Below are positions 1-9,082 of a stretch of DNA of 64,000 nucleotides, piece by piece. The translations under genes and the position numbers were made by a program. Below the pieces are notes generated by a model. That model was not told the origin of the DNA, searched no databases, and saw only the letters and a program-made list of their open reading frames with translations. Where the stretch lies: assembly GCF_001578105.1 (NCBI RefSeq), contig NZ_CP014275.1, forward strand, positions 806,001 through 870,000. The letters run 5' to 3'. The number at the start of each line of letters is the position of its first letter. Position 1 is the first letter of the stretch. The stretch comes from Martelella sp. AD-3 (GTDB lineage Bacteria > Pseudomonadota > Alphaproteobacteria > Rhizobiales > Rhizobiaceae).

Positions 1-137
1 AGACGGACGAAAAACGGATGATGTGGGCGATGGGCGATATCGTCGAGAACCGTCCGCCGCTGTCGCGCTGGCATCCCGATTACTACCACGCCTTCATCGA
101 TTTTCTGTCGGGCACGCCGAAGAACCTGAAAGACTGA
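1..137 (+). CDS. Hypothetical protein, C-terminal fragment
   Basis: The window opens inside a plus-strand reading frame that ends at a TGA at 135-137. About 44 residues are visible, including the segment WHPDYYHAFIDFLSG near the end. The piece is acidic and aromatic, with no motif I can assign. It stops 4 bases before the GTG of the TfoX-like gene, so the two may share a transcript. The frame is open from the window edge and uses codons like its neighbours, which supports a real gene end, but the product is unknown. Confidence 0.5.
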   Translation, partial: TDEKRMMWAMGDIVENRPPLSRWHPDYYHAFIDFLSGTPKNLKD

Positions 138-141
138 GACC

Positions 142-486
142 GTGGCAATTGACGAGGAACTGGCGGCGCGGCTGCGCCACCGGCTGGAGGGCCTTGAAGG
201 CGTGAGCGAGAAGAAGATGTTCGGCGGGCTCTGCTTCCTCGTCAACGGCCACATGGTCGCCGCCGCAAGCCGCAGCAAGGCCGGCGAGAGGCGCTTTCTC
301 TTTCGCGTCGGAAAAGGCAATGCCGAGGCCGCCGCGCGTCTGGGCCATCCGCAGCCGATGGTTCATGGCGGCCGGAAGATGACCGGCTTCTACTATCTCG
401 ATGCCGACGACTGTCCGGATCCGGTGTTCGACGAATGGGTGTCGATCGCGCTGGAGAATGCCTTTTCACTGCCGCCGAAACCGTAG
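142..486 (+). CDS. TfoX/Sxy N-terminal domain protein
   Basis: A 114-residue protein made almost wholly of the TfoX N-terminal domain. The diagnostic features are EKKMFGGLCFLVNGHM near residues 28-43, followed by a conserved Met-containing stretch around PMVHGGRKMTGFYY. In gammaproteobacteria full-length TfoX/Sxy activates competence genes. Single-domain versions are common in alphaproteobacteria, where their role is not established, so I infer only family membership. It starts with GTG 4 bases after the preceding stop, suggesting translational coupling. No C-terminal TfoX helix-hairpin domain is present. Confidence 0.8.
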   Translation: MAIDEELAARLRHRLEGLEGVSEKKMFGGLCFLVNGHMVAAASRSKAGERRFLFRVGKGNAEAAARLGHPQPMVHGGRKMTGFYYLDADDCPDPVFDEWVSIALENAFSLPPKP

Positions 487-594
487 GACGTCTTCGGTGG
501 ACTGTGTGTGTCCGGAGCGAGGCTTGTCTTCGCCGTCCCCGCCGACCATATTGCCGCCATCGCTGACGCCAATCGCCGACAGGAGGCTCTCCCC

Positions 595-1224
595 ATGTAT
601 ACCGGCATCGTCCAGGCCGTCCGTCCGCTTGCGGATATCGCCGCCTATCCGGGCGGCAAGACCTTCACCGTTGCCTTTACTGACAGGCTGCTGGTCGATC
701 TGAAGCTCGGCGCCAGCGTCAATATCGAGGGCACCTGCCTTTCGGTCACCGGGATTGACGGCGGGAACGTCACCTTCGATGCGATGAACGCGACGCTGGA
801 GCGCACCAATCTTGGGAACCTTGAGGCGGGTCAGTCTGTCAATGTCGAGCGCTCGGCGAAAATGACGGACGAGAACGGCGGGCACGCGATCGCCGGCCAC
901 GTGGCGACCACGGCGGTTCTGGAAGAGATTTCGACGGCCGAGGAAAAGGCCTTCATCCGCTTCCGCGTGCCGCAGGACTGGGCGAAATACATCTTTCCGC
1001 GCGGCTACCTGGCGGTCAATGGCTGCAGCCTGACCGTTGCCGACGTGGAGGACAACCTGTTCACGATCAACTTGATTCCCGAGACGTTGCGACAGACGAC
1101 CTTTTCCCGCTACAGGCCGGGCGACCGCCTCAACATCGAGGTCGACCATCAGACGATGGTGATGGTGGACGTGATCGAACGCACGATGGCGCGGGTGCTG
1201 CCGGGCCTTGCCGGCAAGGCCTGA
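595..1224 (+). CDS. ribE: Riboflavin synthase, alpha subunit (E. coli RibC-like)
   Basis: A 209-residue riboflavin synthase that would convert two 6,7-dimethyl-8-ribityllumazine molecules to riboflavin plus a pyrimidine. It begins with the family signature MYTGIVQAV and contains two tandem lumazine-binding beta barrels; the second carries HAIAGHV and NGCSLTV. I chose the ATG at 595 because AGGAGG lies at 581-586 and because family members start with M(F/Y)TGIV. The sequence resembles the E. coli-type enzyme closely (TLERTNLGNL, LIPETLRQTT). No other rib gene is adjacent, so this is an orphan copy. A hairpin terminator follows. The gene converges with sodB. Confidence 0.93.
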   Translation: MYTGIVQAVRPLADIAAYPGGKTFTVAFTDRLLVDLKLGASVNIEGTCLSVTGIDGGNVTFDAMNATLERTNLGNLEAGQSVNVERSAKMTDENGGHAIAGHVATTAVLEEISTAEEKAFIRFRVPQDWAKYIFPRGYLAVNGCSLTVADVEDNLFTINLIPETLRQTTFSRYRPGDRLNIEVDHQTMVMVDVIERTMARVLPGLAGKA

Positions 1225-1231
1225 GCAGCAA

Positions 1232-1257
1232 AAAGCCCGGCGCAAGGACCGGGCTTT
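1232..1257. terminator. Bidirectional terminator between ribE and sodB
   Basis: A perfect 9-bp inverted repeat, AAAGCCCGG / CCGGGCTTT, with an 8-base loop lies between the converging ribE stop and sodB stop. The A-rich 5' flank and T-rich 3' arm would allow intrinsic termination in both directions. Confidence 0.85.
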
Positions 1258-1280
1258 CGCATTCCGTCAAGGACTGAACC

Positions 1281-1883
1281 TTATTTCGTGGCGCCTTCGT
1301 AGAGTTCCAGGACATAGTCCCAGTTGATGAGGCTGTCGACGAAGGCTTCCAGATATTTCGGGCGCGCGTTGCGGTAGTCGATGTAGTAGGAATGCTCCCA
1401 CACGTCGACGCCGAGGATCGGCTTCGCGCCATGAACGACCGGGTTTTCGCCGTTCGGGGTCTTCATGATCTCGAGCTTGCCGTCCTTGACGGCGAGCCAC
1501 GCCCAGCCTGAACCGAACTGGCCGACGCCTGCGGCGATGAAATCGGCCTTGAACTTGTCATAGCCGCCGAGATCGGACGAGATCGCGCTTTCGAGCGCGC
1601 CCGGCAGCTTGGTGCCGCCGCCGTCCTTCTTCATCCACTTCCAGAAATGCATGTGGTTGAAGTGCTGTGCGGCGTTGTTGAAGAGCGGCTGGTTGGAACC
1701 GTATGCCTTGACCATCACTTCTTCCACCGGAAGATTGCCGAGACCGGCTTCTTCCGCCAGCTTGTTGCCGGTGGTCACATAGGTGTTGTGGTGCTTGTCA
1801 TGGTGAAATTCAAGCGTCTCGGCCGACATGTAGGGGGCGAGCGCGTCGTAGGCGTAAGGCAGTTCCGGAAGTTCAAAAGCCAT
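1281..1883 (-). CDS. sodB: Superoxide dismutase, Fe/Mn family (Fe-type)
   Basis: A 200-residue cytoplasmic superoxide dismutase that converts superoxide to hydrogen peroxide and oxygen. Metal ligands are visible: the first His in EFHHDKHHNTYV (about residues 26-33), the second in AAQHFNHMHFW, and Asp/His in DVWEHSYYIDY. The AAQH context and GSGWAWL favour iron, as in FeSOD, though cambialistic enzymes exist. Length matches the family. The start is supported by AGAGGAG about 10 bases upstream. A plausible sigma-70-type promoter lies just upstream. Confidence 0.95.
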   Translation of the reverse strand: MAFELPELPYAYDALAPYMSAETLEFHHDKHHNTYVTTGNKLAEEAGLGNLPVEEVMVKAYGSNQPLFNNAAQHFNHMHFWKWMKKDGGGTKLPGALESAISSDLGGYDKFKADFIAAGVGQFGSGWAWLAVKDGKLEIMKTPNGENPVVHGAKPILGVDVWEHSYYIDYRNARPKYLEAFVDSLINWDYVLELYEGATK

Positions 1884-1923
1884 GTCTGGTACTCCTCTTT
1901 GTAATAAATTGACGCTTGCGAGT

Positions 1924-1952
1924 TACATAGTAAGCCCTTTGGAGAAGGGCAA
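1924..1952 (-). promoter_or_regulatory. Candidate sodB promoter
   Basis: Read on the minus strand, TTGCCC (1952-1947) and TATGTA (1929-1924) are separated by 17 bases, about 40 bases upstream of the sodB start. This is the expected geometry of a housekeeping promoter, but the hexamers are only moderate matches. Confidence 0.4.
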
Positions 1953-1990
1953 CCGGTAAGCCAGGAAATATCCCGGCGCGCTACCGGAAA

Positions 1991-2026
1991 GAAAGGGCGC
2001 TCGGATGCGTTCCGGTACGCCCTTTC
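1991..2026 (-). terminator. Terminator downstream of gcd
   Basis: The 9-bp inverted repeat GAAAGGGCG / CGCCCTTTC lies with an 18-base loop 30 bases beyond the gcd stop. On the minus strand it is followed by a T-rich run, consistent with intrinsic termination of gcd. Confidence 0.6.
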
Positions 2027-2055
2027 CCGTGGGCCGGCCCCTCGGGAGGCCTATC

Positions 2056-4386
2056 CTATCCCTCCGGCAGTTTGTAGGCGAGGATGTAGTCGCCCGTCTC
2101 TGTGCCGACAGAGCCGTGACCGCCGGCCACGATCAGCACATATTGCGTGCCGTCGGAGGTCTCGTAGGTCATCGGCGTCGCCTGCCCGCCGGCGGGAAGG
2201 CGGGCTTCCCAGAGCTGTTTTCCGGTCGTCAGGTCATAGCCGCGGAGGTAGTTGTCCATAGCAGCACCGAGGAAGGCGACGCCGCCCTTGGTGATGATCG
2301 GGCCGCCAATGCCGGGCACCCCCATCCTGATCTTCAGACCGAGCGGGTTCATGTCCTGGATCGTGCCGTTCTTGTGTTTCCAGACGATTTCGCCGGTCGT
2401 CAGATCCGCGCCGGCGACATAACCCCATGGCGGCGCCTGGCAGGGCACGCCAAGCGGGCCGAGCAGCGTGGAGAAGGCGACGGCATAGGGCGAGCCATTG
2501 TTGGAGTTGATGCCCTGTGTCGGCGCGCCCGGCTCCGTTTTCGGCACCAGCGTGGAGGTGTAGGCCATGTAGACCGGCATGGCGAACATCACCTGACGCT
2601 CCGGGTCGACGGCGACAGACCCCCAGTTCAGCGTGCCGAAATTACCGGGATAGACAATCGTGCCGTTGAGCGACGGCGGCGTGTAGCGGCCCTCGTAGTT
2701 GTACTGCTTCAGCTTGATCCGGCAGGCGAGCTGGTCGAGCAGCGAGGCGCCCCACATATCCTTGCCCGTCAATTTCGGCGGGTTGAAGGAAAGGGCGGAG
2801 ACAGGCTGGGTCGGCGACAGGTTCTCGCCTTCAAGACCGCCTTCCTGGGGAGCTGCAACTTCGGTCACCGGCAGGATCGGCTCGCCGGTCTCGCGGTTCA
2901 GCACGAAAACCTCGCCCTGCTTGGTCGGCATCACCAGCGCCGGCACGGTCTCTCCGTCAATGGTGAGATCGAGAAGCGGCGGCTGGGCCGGCGCATCCAT
3001 GTCCCACAGATCGTGGTGGACGCCCTGGAACACCCAGACCGGCTCGCCGGTCTCGACATCGAGCGCAGTCACCGAAGAGGAGTATTTCTCTTCCGAGGGC
3101 GAGCGGTTGAGGCCGATCTGGTCGGGAACGCGATTGCCGAAGGGCACATAAACCAGGCCCAGATCGCTGTCGCCGGACATCACCGTCCAGCTGTTCGGCG
3201 AATTCTTCGTATAGGTCTCGTCCGGGCCGAGCGGTTCGGTCTTGTCCGGATTGCCGGTGTCGAAATTCCAGATCAGTTCGCCGGTGTCGATGTCATAGGC
3301 GCGGATCACGCCGGACGGGCTCTGGGTGGAGTAATTGTCGTTGACCGCCCCGCCGACGATGATCTTGCCGGCAATGGCGAGCGGCGCCGAGGTGGAATAA
3401 TAGTACCCTTGAGTCTTGTAGGGCATGTTTGTTTCAAGATGCAGCGTGCCGTTTTCGGCGAAATCCTCGCAGATCGTGCCGTCCGCGGCATTGAGCGCGA
3501 TCAGGCGGGCATCCGCCGTCGGCAGGTAGACGCGGTTCTTGCAACGCTCGCCCTCGGCAATGTCCGGATCGGCGAAGTAGGTAACACCGCGGCAGGTCTG
3601 GTGCTGGCGGTTGCCGTCAACCGGCACTTGCGGATCGAACTTCCACCTCTGTTCACCCGTTTTGGCATCAAAGGCCATCGCCCAGCTATGCGGCGTGCAG
3701 ACATAGAGCGTATCGTCCACCATCAGCGGCGTATTCTCGTAGGTGGTCTCGACAACGTCGTTCGGCCCCTTCATGTCCCCCGTCTGGATCTGCCAGGCAA
3801 GCTCAAGGTCGCCGACGTTCTCCGTCGTGATCTGGTCGAGCGGCGAATAGCGCTGACCGCGTTCGGAACGGCCATAGGCATGCCATTCATCGGCGGGAAC
3901 ACGTTCGGTGACGGAAGCATCGGCGTTGCGAACACCCGGCAGCGAACCGTTGACCGCGTGCGGATCGGTAAAGAGCGACACCGCCGCCACGATGATCGAC
4001 AGCGTCACCGCGCCGGCCAGCGGCCAGGCGCCCGCGCGGGCTGCGGGTCTCTGTTCGGGAAAACCATATTCGTCGCGCAGGATCGGCCGGCGAACCCATG
4101 GCACGAGCATCCAGAGGCCGAGAAGCACGACCAGCCCGCCGCGCGCGCCAAGCTGCCACCAGTCAAGTCCGACCTCGAGCAGCGCCCAGGCGAGGGTGAC
4201 GAGAATGGTGACCCCGTAAACCCAGTAGGCAAGGGGGTTGCGCGCGAAAATGAGAAAAGACGTCGCCAGAAAGGCGGCGCCGGCAATCAGATAAAACCAG
4301 CTGCCGCCAAGGACGATCAGCCAGATTCCGCCGCCGCCCAGATAAAGGCCGATCAGCGCGAAAATCAATGATGTGAGCACGATCAT
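2056..4386 (-). CDS. gcd: Membrane-bound PQQ-dependent glucose dehydrogenase
   Basis: A 776-residue quinoprotein that oxidises glucose to gluconolactone at the periplasmic face and passes electrons to ubiquinone. About five hydrophobic segments occupy residues 1-130, followed by the eight-bladed PQQ propeller. Recognisable motifs include GRSERGQRYSPLDQIT at the start of the propeller, GVHHDLWDMDAPAQPPL, and TPMTYETSDGTQYV near the end. I chose ATG 4386 because AGGAG precedes it and the first membrane helix follows directly; an upstream in-frame extension to 4533 lacks these. No pqq biosynthesis gene is in the window, so cofactor supply must be encoded elsewhere or imported. Confidence 0.93.
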   Translation of the reverse strand: MIVLTSLIFALIGLYLGGGGIWLIVLGGSWFYLIAGAAFLATSFLIFARNPLAYWVYGVTILVTLAWALLEVGLDWWQLGARGGLVVLLGLWMLVPWVRRPILRDEYGFPEQRPAARAGAWPLAGAVTLSIIVAAVSLFTDPHAVNGSLPGVRNADASVTERVPADEWHAYGRSERGQRYSPLDQITTENVGDLELAWQIQTGDMKGPNDVVETTYENTPLMVDDTLYVCTPHSWAMAFDAKTGEQRWKFDPQVPVDGNRQHQTCRGVTYFADPDIAEGERCKNRVYLPTADARLIALNAADGTICEDFAENGTLHLETNMPYKTQGYYYSTSAPLAIAGKIIVGGAVNDNYSTQSPSGVIRAYDIDTGELIWNFDTGNPDKTEPLGPDETYTKNSPNSWTVMSGDSDLGLVYVPFGNRVPDQIGLNRSPSEEKYSSSVTALDVETGEPVWVFQGVHHDLWDMDAPAQPPLLDLTIDGETVPALVMPTKQGEVFVLNRETGEPILPVTEVAAPQEGGLEGENLSPTQPVSALSFNPPKLTGKDMWGASLLDQLACRIKLKQYNYEGRYTPPSLNGTIVYPGNFGTLNWGSVAVDPERQVMFAMPVYMAYTSTLVPKTEPGAPTQGINSNNGSPYAVAFSTLLGPLGVPCQAPPWGYVAGADLTTGEIVWKHKNGTIQDMNPLGLKIRMGVPGIGGPIITKGGVAFLGAAMDNYLRGYDLTTGKQLWEARLPAGGQATPMTYETSDGTQYVLIVAGGHGSVGTETGDYILAYKLPEG

Positions 4387-4548
4387 GATGGAAAATCTCC
4401 TGAAACTGGAGCTCTTTCCGGGCGATCTGGTTGAAATGAATAGGTAAAGCTTCGCAAAAAAAACAGGTCCCCAACGATCTCCCGGCGATACACGAACAAT
4501 CGCCGGTGATCCGCCGGCGCTGCCTGTTCGCAAAACGGGGCGCGCGCG

Positions 4549-5856
4549 CTATTGTTCCGGACTGTTTTTGCGGAAGGTCACCGGCGATGCCGCATTGACG
4601 CGCCCGGCCGCGCGCTCCACGCGCTCGATATCCGATTGAAAACGCAGGGTTTCCTGCGCTCGCGCCAAGGTCATCGTCGTGAACTTCTCCGACATTTCGG
4701 CAAAGCCGGCCATTTCCTCGTGGCTGAGCGCGCGACACGCGTGCAGAAGGTGGATGACCACTTCGGCCATGCCTGCGCCGTCCCGCGCCATGGCGGTGAA
4801 TGCGGCGTCGAAGAACTCCTCCGCCGTTATCGTCGGCATATGGATATGCGGATAGCGCGGCTCCCGGTCTTCATCCGGCCTTTCGCCCGCCTGCATGATG
4901 CGTACCAGATGCGTGACCACGTCGATTGCCGTGCCGGGATCGTTCACGGCGGGCGAAAGGGCGCGCAGCGCGATCTGCGACATCACCGTGACGCCGTAGA
5001 GCGGATCCTGCGTGTAGTTTCGTTCATGACCGATGGTGAAGGCCCGGGCGGCCTCGTTGACCATGCTCTCGTCCGCGACATCGGCGTCCTGCGGCAGCCG
5101 GATGCCGGCGATATGGCGACCGGGGGCCACGAATGCGCCCGGACGTTCCAGCACGTAGATATCGGCATCGAGCTTGCGCGCGACCGCATCCAGGGCGGCG
5201 ATGTCGATGAAACGCAGATAGCCCGTCTCGGGCGGGTCGATCATCTGCAGGCCGCCCGGCATGTGACCGTCGAAACGTCTTCCGCCGAGAAAAGGCTCGG
5301 CGCGGTAGTTGCGCATCGAGGTGATTGCCTGATCCTCGACCTGCTCGATGGTGCGGCTGATCTTGCCGAGGCGGCCGAGATAGTTGATCCAGCGCAGCAA
5401 TATGCCGATGATCAGAACGATGACGGCAAGCGTTGCGATGAACAGCACAAGCCGTCCGCCGGCGCCATAGAGATTGGTATTGAGCGCGATCAGGCCGACG
5501 AGGCTGAAAATGAAGGAGCCGAGAAAGGTCGAGAGCGCGGCCTGCGCGGTGCGGTCTTCCAGAAGCGTGCCGACGGCGCGCGGCGTGGCGCTGCTGGCAG
5601 CCGCCGAGGAGGCCTGAACCACGGTGTTGAGCGAAAAGATCAGCACCGTAAGCATGCTCGAGGCGATGATCGACAGGAGCGAGCCGACCGAATCGGCGCC
5701 GATCGTCCGGCCGAGCCCTTCGGGAATATAGGGGTTCAGGAGAACGCCGACCAGCGCCGTTGCAATTCCCGCAAGGCAGTAGATCGCGGCGACAAACCAC
5801 AATTGCCGCATCACTTGGGACAGGACCCATAACCGCCGGGACAGTTGAAGTTTCAT
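4549..5856 (-). CDS. DUF2254 family membrane protein
   Basis: A 435-residue protein matching DUF2254. Four hydrophobic helices lie in the first 180 residues (around 18-40, 62-85, 105-130 and 135-160), followed by a long soluble region. The conserved stretches are IASSMLTVLIFSLNTVVQASS, with an adjacent SATPRAVGTLLED, and ALSPAVNDPGTAIDVV, all typical of the family. Function is unknown; family members have been suggested to be channel-like, which is inference only. The gene lies 162 bases upstream of gcd on the same strand, too far for clear operon assignment. Confidence 0.85.
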   Translation of the reverse strand: MKLQLSRRLWVLSQVMRQLWFVAAIYCLAGIATALVGVLLNPYIPEGLGRTIGADSVGSLLSIIASSMLTVLIFSLNTVVQASSAAASSATPRAVGTLLEDRTAQAALSTFLGSFIFSLVGLIALNTNLYGAGGRLVLFIATLAVIVLIIGILLRWINYLGRLGKISRTIEQVEDQAITSMRNYRAEPFLGGRRFDGHMPGGLQMIDPPETGYLRFIDIAALDAVARKLDADIYVLERPGAFVAPGRHIAGIRLPQDADVADESMVNEAARAFTIGHERNYTQDPLYGVTVMSQIALRALSPAVNDPGTAIDVVTHLVRIMQAGERPDEDREPRYPHIHMPTITAEEFFDAAFTAMARDGAGMAEVVIHLLHACRALSHEEMAGFAEMSEKFTTMTLARAQETLRFQSDIERVERAAGRVNAASPVTFRKNSPEQ

Positions 5857-5916
5857 GGCGCTCTTTCTGTCTGGGCGGCTTTGGCCCGGCCCGTCTGGAG
5901 CCGGTCGACGGCGCCT

Positions 5917-6285
5917 TCAAGCCCGTCGGTATTGATCAACGATTTCGGCTTCGGCGCGAAGGACTTCGGCTTCTTCATCGCGGCCGTGAGCGGCAAGTAT
6001 GTCGGCTGCCTGCCGGCGCTCGCCAGCCTCCCTTTCCAGCAGGGCCCCCAAGCTCTTTGAGGTTAACTCGCCGCGCGCCGTTTCGGTTCCGTTCGAGCCA
6101 AAGGCACGTTGCGTGTAAGGCTCTCCGGCATTCTCGAGCTTGACGGCCTGCGCATTGTCGATCGCGGCGATCAGGGAACGGGTCACGCCCACGGTCAGGC
6201 TGTCGCGCGTCTGCATCGCGGCCTTCAGGTCGTCACGAAGCCGTGCCCGGAATTGACCGGCTATATCTGTCAGATGGCCCGTCAT
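5917..6285 (-). CDS. GatB/YqeY-like protein
   Basis: A 122-residue protein with the helical YqeY layout: LRDDLKAAMQTRDSLTVGVTR at the start, a central linker, and a C-terminal helix pair with RRQAADILAAHGRDEEAEVLRAE. YqeY proteins share the tRNA-binding tail fold of GatB, but a role in tRNA amidation has not been shown for stand-alone members. The protein is shorter than the roughly 150-residue family norm and lacks the usual C-terminal extension. It reads in the same direction as the DUF2254 gene, 60 bases upstream of it. Confidence 0.7.
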   Translation of the reverse strand: MTGHLTDIAGQFRARLRDDLKAAMQTRDSLTVGVTRSLIAAIDNAQAVKLENAGEPYTQRAFGSNGTETARGELTSKSLGALLEREAGERRQAADILAAHGRDEEAEVLRAEAEIVDQYRRA

Positions 6286-6388
6286 CCTGCCGTTTGCCCG
6301 TGCCTGAAATCCTTGATTGACAGGTCATTACAGCAATGCCGGCCGCCCGGCAACCAGAACGCCGGCCGTCGTTGTCAGGGTCCCTGTT

Positions 6389-8503
6389 TCAGCCCTCGGC
6401 CTTGCCCGAAACCTTGAGCGCGAAGGCATATTCGAGCGCGATTTCCTCCAGCCGCTGGAAGCGCCCGGACGCGCCGCCATGGCCGGCATCCATATTGGTG
6501 CGCAGCAGGATCGGGTTTTCGGCTGTGGTAAAGTCGCGCAGCCGCGCCACCCACTTTGCCGGTTCCCAATAGGTCACCCGCGGATCGGTCAGACCTGCAA
6601 GCGCCAGAATGGCGGGGTAGGGCTTTGCAGCCACATTGTCGTAGGGGCTGTAGCTGGCGATGTAGTCGTAGGCCGCTTCAGAGGCGATCGGGTTGCCCCA
6701 TTCCGGCCATTCGGGCGGCGTCAGCGGCAGCGTGTCGTCCAGCATGGTGGTGAGCACGTCGACGAAGGGCACGGCGGCGATGATGCCGGAGAATTTTTCC
6801 GGCGCCATGTTTGCGACCGCTCCCATCAGCATGCCGCCGGCCGATCCGCCCTCGGCAACGATCTTGCCGTAGGACGTGAAGTGCTCCGCCACCAGCGCAT
6901 CGGCGGCCGCGACGAAATCGGAGAAGGTGTTCTTCTTGGAGAACATCTTGCCGTTTTCGTACCATGCAAAGCCCTTGTCCTTGCCGCCGCGAATATGGGC
7001 GATGGCATAGATGAAGCCGCGGTCGACCAGCGACAGGCAATTGGTGGAAAAGGATGCCGGAATGGAAATGCCGTATGCGCCGTAACCGTAAAGCAGGCAG
7101 GGGGCGGAGCCGTCGAGCGGCGTATCCTTGCGGTAGACGAGGCTGACCGGCACCAGTTCGCCGTCTGCCGCCTTTGCCTGAATGCGGCGGGTCACGTAGT
7201 CGTCCGGATTGTGGCCGGAGGGCACTTCCTGGGTCTTCAAGAGTGTGCGTTCGCGCGTCGCCATATTGTAGTCATAGAGCTGGCTCGGCGTGGTCATCGA
7301 GGAATAGGAAAAGCGGATCGTATCCGTATCGTACTCCTGCGCGCCCTGAAGACCGAGCGCATAGGCTTCCTCGTCAAAGGCGATGGCGTGTTCCTCGCCG
7401 GTTTTGCGATCGCGGATGACGATGCGCGGCAAGCCGCCGAGGCGTTCGAGCCGCACCAGATGGTTTTCAAAGGCCATATGGGAGAGGATCAGCCGGCCTT
7501 CCTGATGCGGCACGATCTCCTTCCAGTTTTCCTTGGCCGGAGCGGAAACGGGCGCTTCTACGATCTTGAAATCCTTGGCGCCGCCGTCATTGGTCAGGAT
7601 GAAGAACACGTCGCCGCCCTCGGTGACGTCGTACTCCACCATGGTCTCGCGCTTTGCGACTATCTGCGGCGCGGCATCCAGCGCGTTGGTCGGGATGATG
7701 TGGACTTCCGATGTCTGGTGGTCATGGACATCGATGAAGATGAAATCATCGAGCAAGGACCCGCCGATGCCGACGAAAAAGCCCGGATCGGCTTCCTCAT
7801 AGACAAGCCGGTCCTCGCTTTGCGCCGTGCCGACGACATGGTGATAGACCTTGGAGGGGCGATGGTTCTCATCCACTTCCGTGTAGAAAAAGCTCTTGCC
7901 GTCCGGCGCCCAGACGCCGCTGCCGCCGGTGTTCTCGATCACGTCTTCAAGGTCTTTGCCGCCGGCAAGGTCGCGCACCTTGATGGTGTAAAATTCCGAT
8001 CCCTTGTCGTCAAAGCTCCACAGCGCGCGAGTGTGGTCGGTGGTGTGGAAGAAGCCGCCGAGATCGAAATAGGCCTTGCCTTCGCCCTCCCGGTCGCCGT
8101 CCAGAAGAACCGCGCGCAGGTCCGGATCATGCAAGTCGCCGTCGCGCGGGATACGGAAGAAATAAGGCTGCTCTCCGCCTGTGCGGTAGGCAGTGCCATA
8201 AGCGTAGGCGCCATCCTTCATCGGCACGGAGCTGTCGTCTTCCTTGATGCGCCCGCGCATTTCCGCAAACAGCGTCTTCTGAAACGCTTCCGTGTCGGCC
8301 ATCGCGGCTTTCATATAGGCGTTTTCAGCCTCCAGATGAGCGCGGATATCGGCCTCGAGAATGGATGGGTCCTTGAACATCGCCTGCCAGTTTGCAGCGC
8401 GCAGCCAGGCATAGTCATCGGCGCGGGTCTTGCCGTGGCGGGTGTCGGTCACGGGCTTGGCTTTGGCTTTCGGCGGGGCGGGGAGGTTCTTGAACGCGGT
8501 CAC
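6389..8503 (-). CDS. ptrB: Oligopeptidase B (S9A serine peptidase)
   Basis: A 704-residue prolyl-oligopeptidase-family enzyme that would cleave short peptides after basic residues. The N-terminal propeller starts with HGKTRADDYAWLR, typical of oligopeptidase B. The catalytic domain shows the nucleophile motif GGSAGGML, the Asp in GLTDPRV and the His in MDAGHGG. I prefer the GTG at 8503, preceded by AAGG, over an upstream GTG at 8554 with no ribosome site. No signal peptide is present, so it is cytoplasmic. The DUF930 gene is divergent, 144 bases away. Confidence 0.92.
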   Translation of the reverse strand: MTAFKNLPAPPKAKAKPVTDTRHGKTRADDYAWLRAANWQAMFKDPSILEADIRAHLEAENAYMKAAMADTEAFQKTLFAEMRGRIKEDDSSVPMKDGAYAYGTAYRTGGEQPYFFRIPRDGDLHDPDLRAVLLDGDREGEGKAYFDLGGFFHTTDHTRALWSFDDKGSEFYTIKVRDLAGGKDLEDVIENTGGSGVWAPDGKSFFYTEVDENHRPSKVYHHVVGTAQSEDRLVYEEADPGFFVGIGGSLLDDFIFIDVHDHQTSEVHIIPTNALDAAPQIVAKRETMVEYDVTEGGDVFFILTNDGGAKDFKIVEAPVSAPAKENWKEIVPHQEGRLILSHMAFENHLVRLERLGGLPRIVIRDRKTGEEHAIAFDEEAYALGLQGAQEYDTDTIRFSYSSMTTPSQLYDYNMATRERTLLKTQEVPSGHNPDDYVTRRIQAKAADGELVPVSLVYRKDTPLDGSAPCLLYGYGAYGISIPASFSTNCLSLVDRGFIYAIAHIRGGKDKGFAWYENGKMFSKKNTFSDFVAAADALVAEHFTSYGKIVAEGGSAGGMLMGAVANMAPEKFSGIIAAVPFVDVLTTMLDDTLPLTPPEWPEWGNPIASEAAYDYIASYSPYDNVAAKPYPAILALAGLTDPRVTYWEPAKWVARLRDFTTAENPILLRTNMDAGHGGASGRFQRLEEIALEYAFALKVSGKAEG

Positions 8504-8647
8504 GATGGCGGGCCTTGTTGTTGTCAGGTCGCCGGAACATAAGGCTGCCGCCACGCGACATCAAGCAGATGGCCGAAGACTTGCTTCCGGCGGCCGGATT
8601 GTGCATATGAAGGGTAATAATGTTACATGTCAGTCGGGAGAGCAAAC

Positions 8648-9037
8648 GTGTTCAGGACCGTTCTTGTGGCCGCATTCGTGGTTATGGCAGGCTCTCAGGC
8701 CTTGGCGCTCAACAAGCGCATCGCCGCTGAACTTGAGCGCCTCGAGCCCGAGGAGGAGCTGGAGCAGCGTTGCGACGTCGAGGCGCTTTCACGCATCGAT
8801 GCCGCCCGCGACGACATGACGCCGGACAAGGTGATCGCCTATACTTTCGCGACGCCCGAGGTGAAGGGACACACGATCGATGCCGACGGCGCCGTCTTTC
8901 GCTCTCACGAGCACTGGTATCACCTGCGCTATCATTGCGTAACCGATGCCAGCGCGCTGAACGTCACGGCCTTCAGCTTCGAGATCGGCACGGAAATTCC
9001 GCGCTCCGAATGGGAACGGAACTATCTCTACCCATGA
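8648..9037 (+). CDS. Secreted DUF930 domain protein
   Basis: A 129-residue exported protein with a signal peptide ending near AGSQALA, then a DUF930 domain: LEPEEELEQRCDVEALSRID, VIAYTFATPEV, AVFRSHEHWYHLRYHC and EIPRSEWERNYLYP. Two cysteines, in RCDVEA and LRYHCVT, probably form a disulfide. GTG 8648 is chosen because GGGAG lies 7 bases upstream and the signal peptide then starts directly; ATG 8627 is an alternative. The function of DUF930 is unknown. It is found mainly in Rhizobiales, which fits the rest of the window. Confidence 0.8.
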   Translation: MFRTVLVAAFVVMAGSQALALNKRIAAELERLEPEEELEQRCDVEALSRIDAARDDMTPDKVIAYTFATPEVKGHTIDADGAVFRSHEHWYHLRYHCVTDASALNVTAFSFEIGTEIPRSEWERNYLYP

Positions 9038-9082
9038 GAAGAAGCGGCCGGCGGGGTCATTCCGCGCGGCCGCGTTCAAGGC

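Noticed and set aside
487..594. Possible FMN riboswitch before ribE
   Set aside because: I looked for the conserved RFN stem-loop motifs and found none; the gap is only about 100 bases and looks like ordinary leader sequence.
2005..4371. A 788-codon plus-strand open frame opposite gcd
   Set aside because: It lies antisense to a clear quinoprotein gene, encodes a low-complexity Arg/His/Gly-rich product, and has no domain or ribosome site. It is a by-product of high GC and codon bias.
6317..8542. A 741-codon plus-strand open frame opposite oligopeptidase B
   Set aside because: Same reasoning: fully antisense to a gene with intact catalytic motifs, with a biased composition and no recognisable fold.
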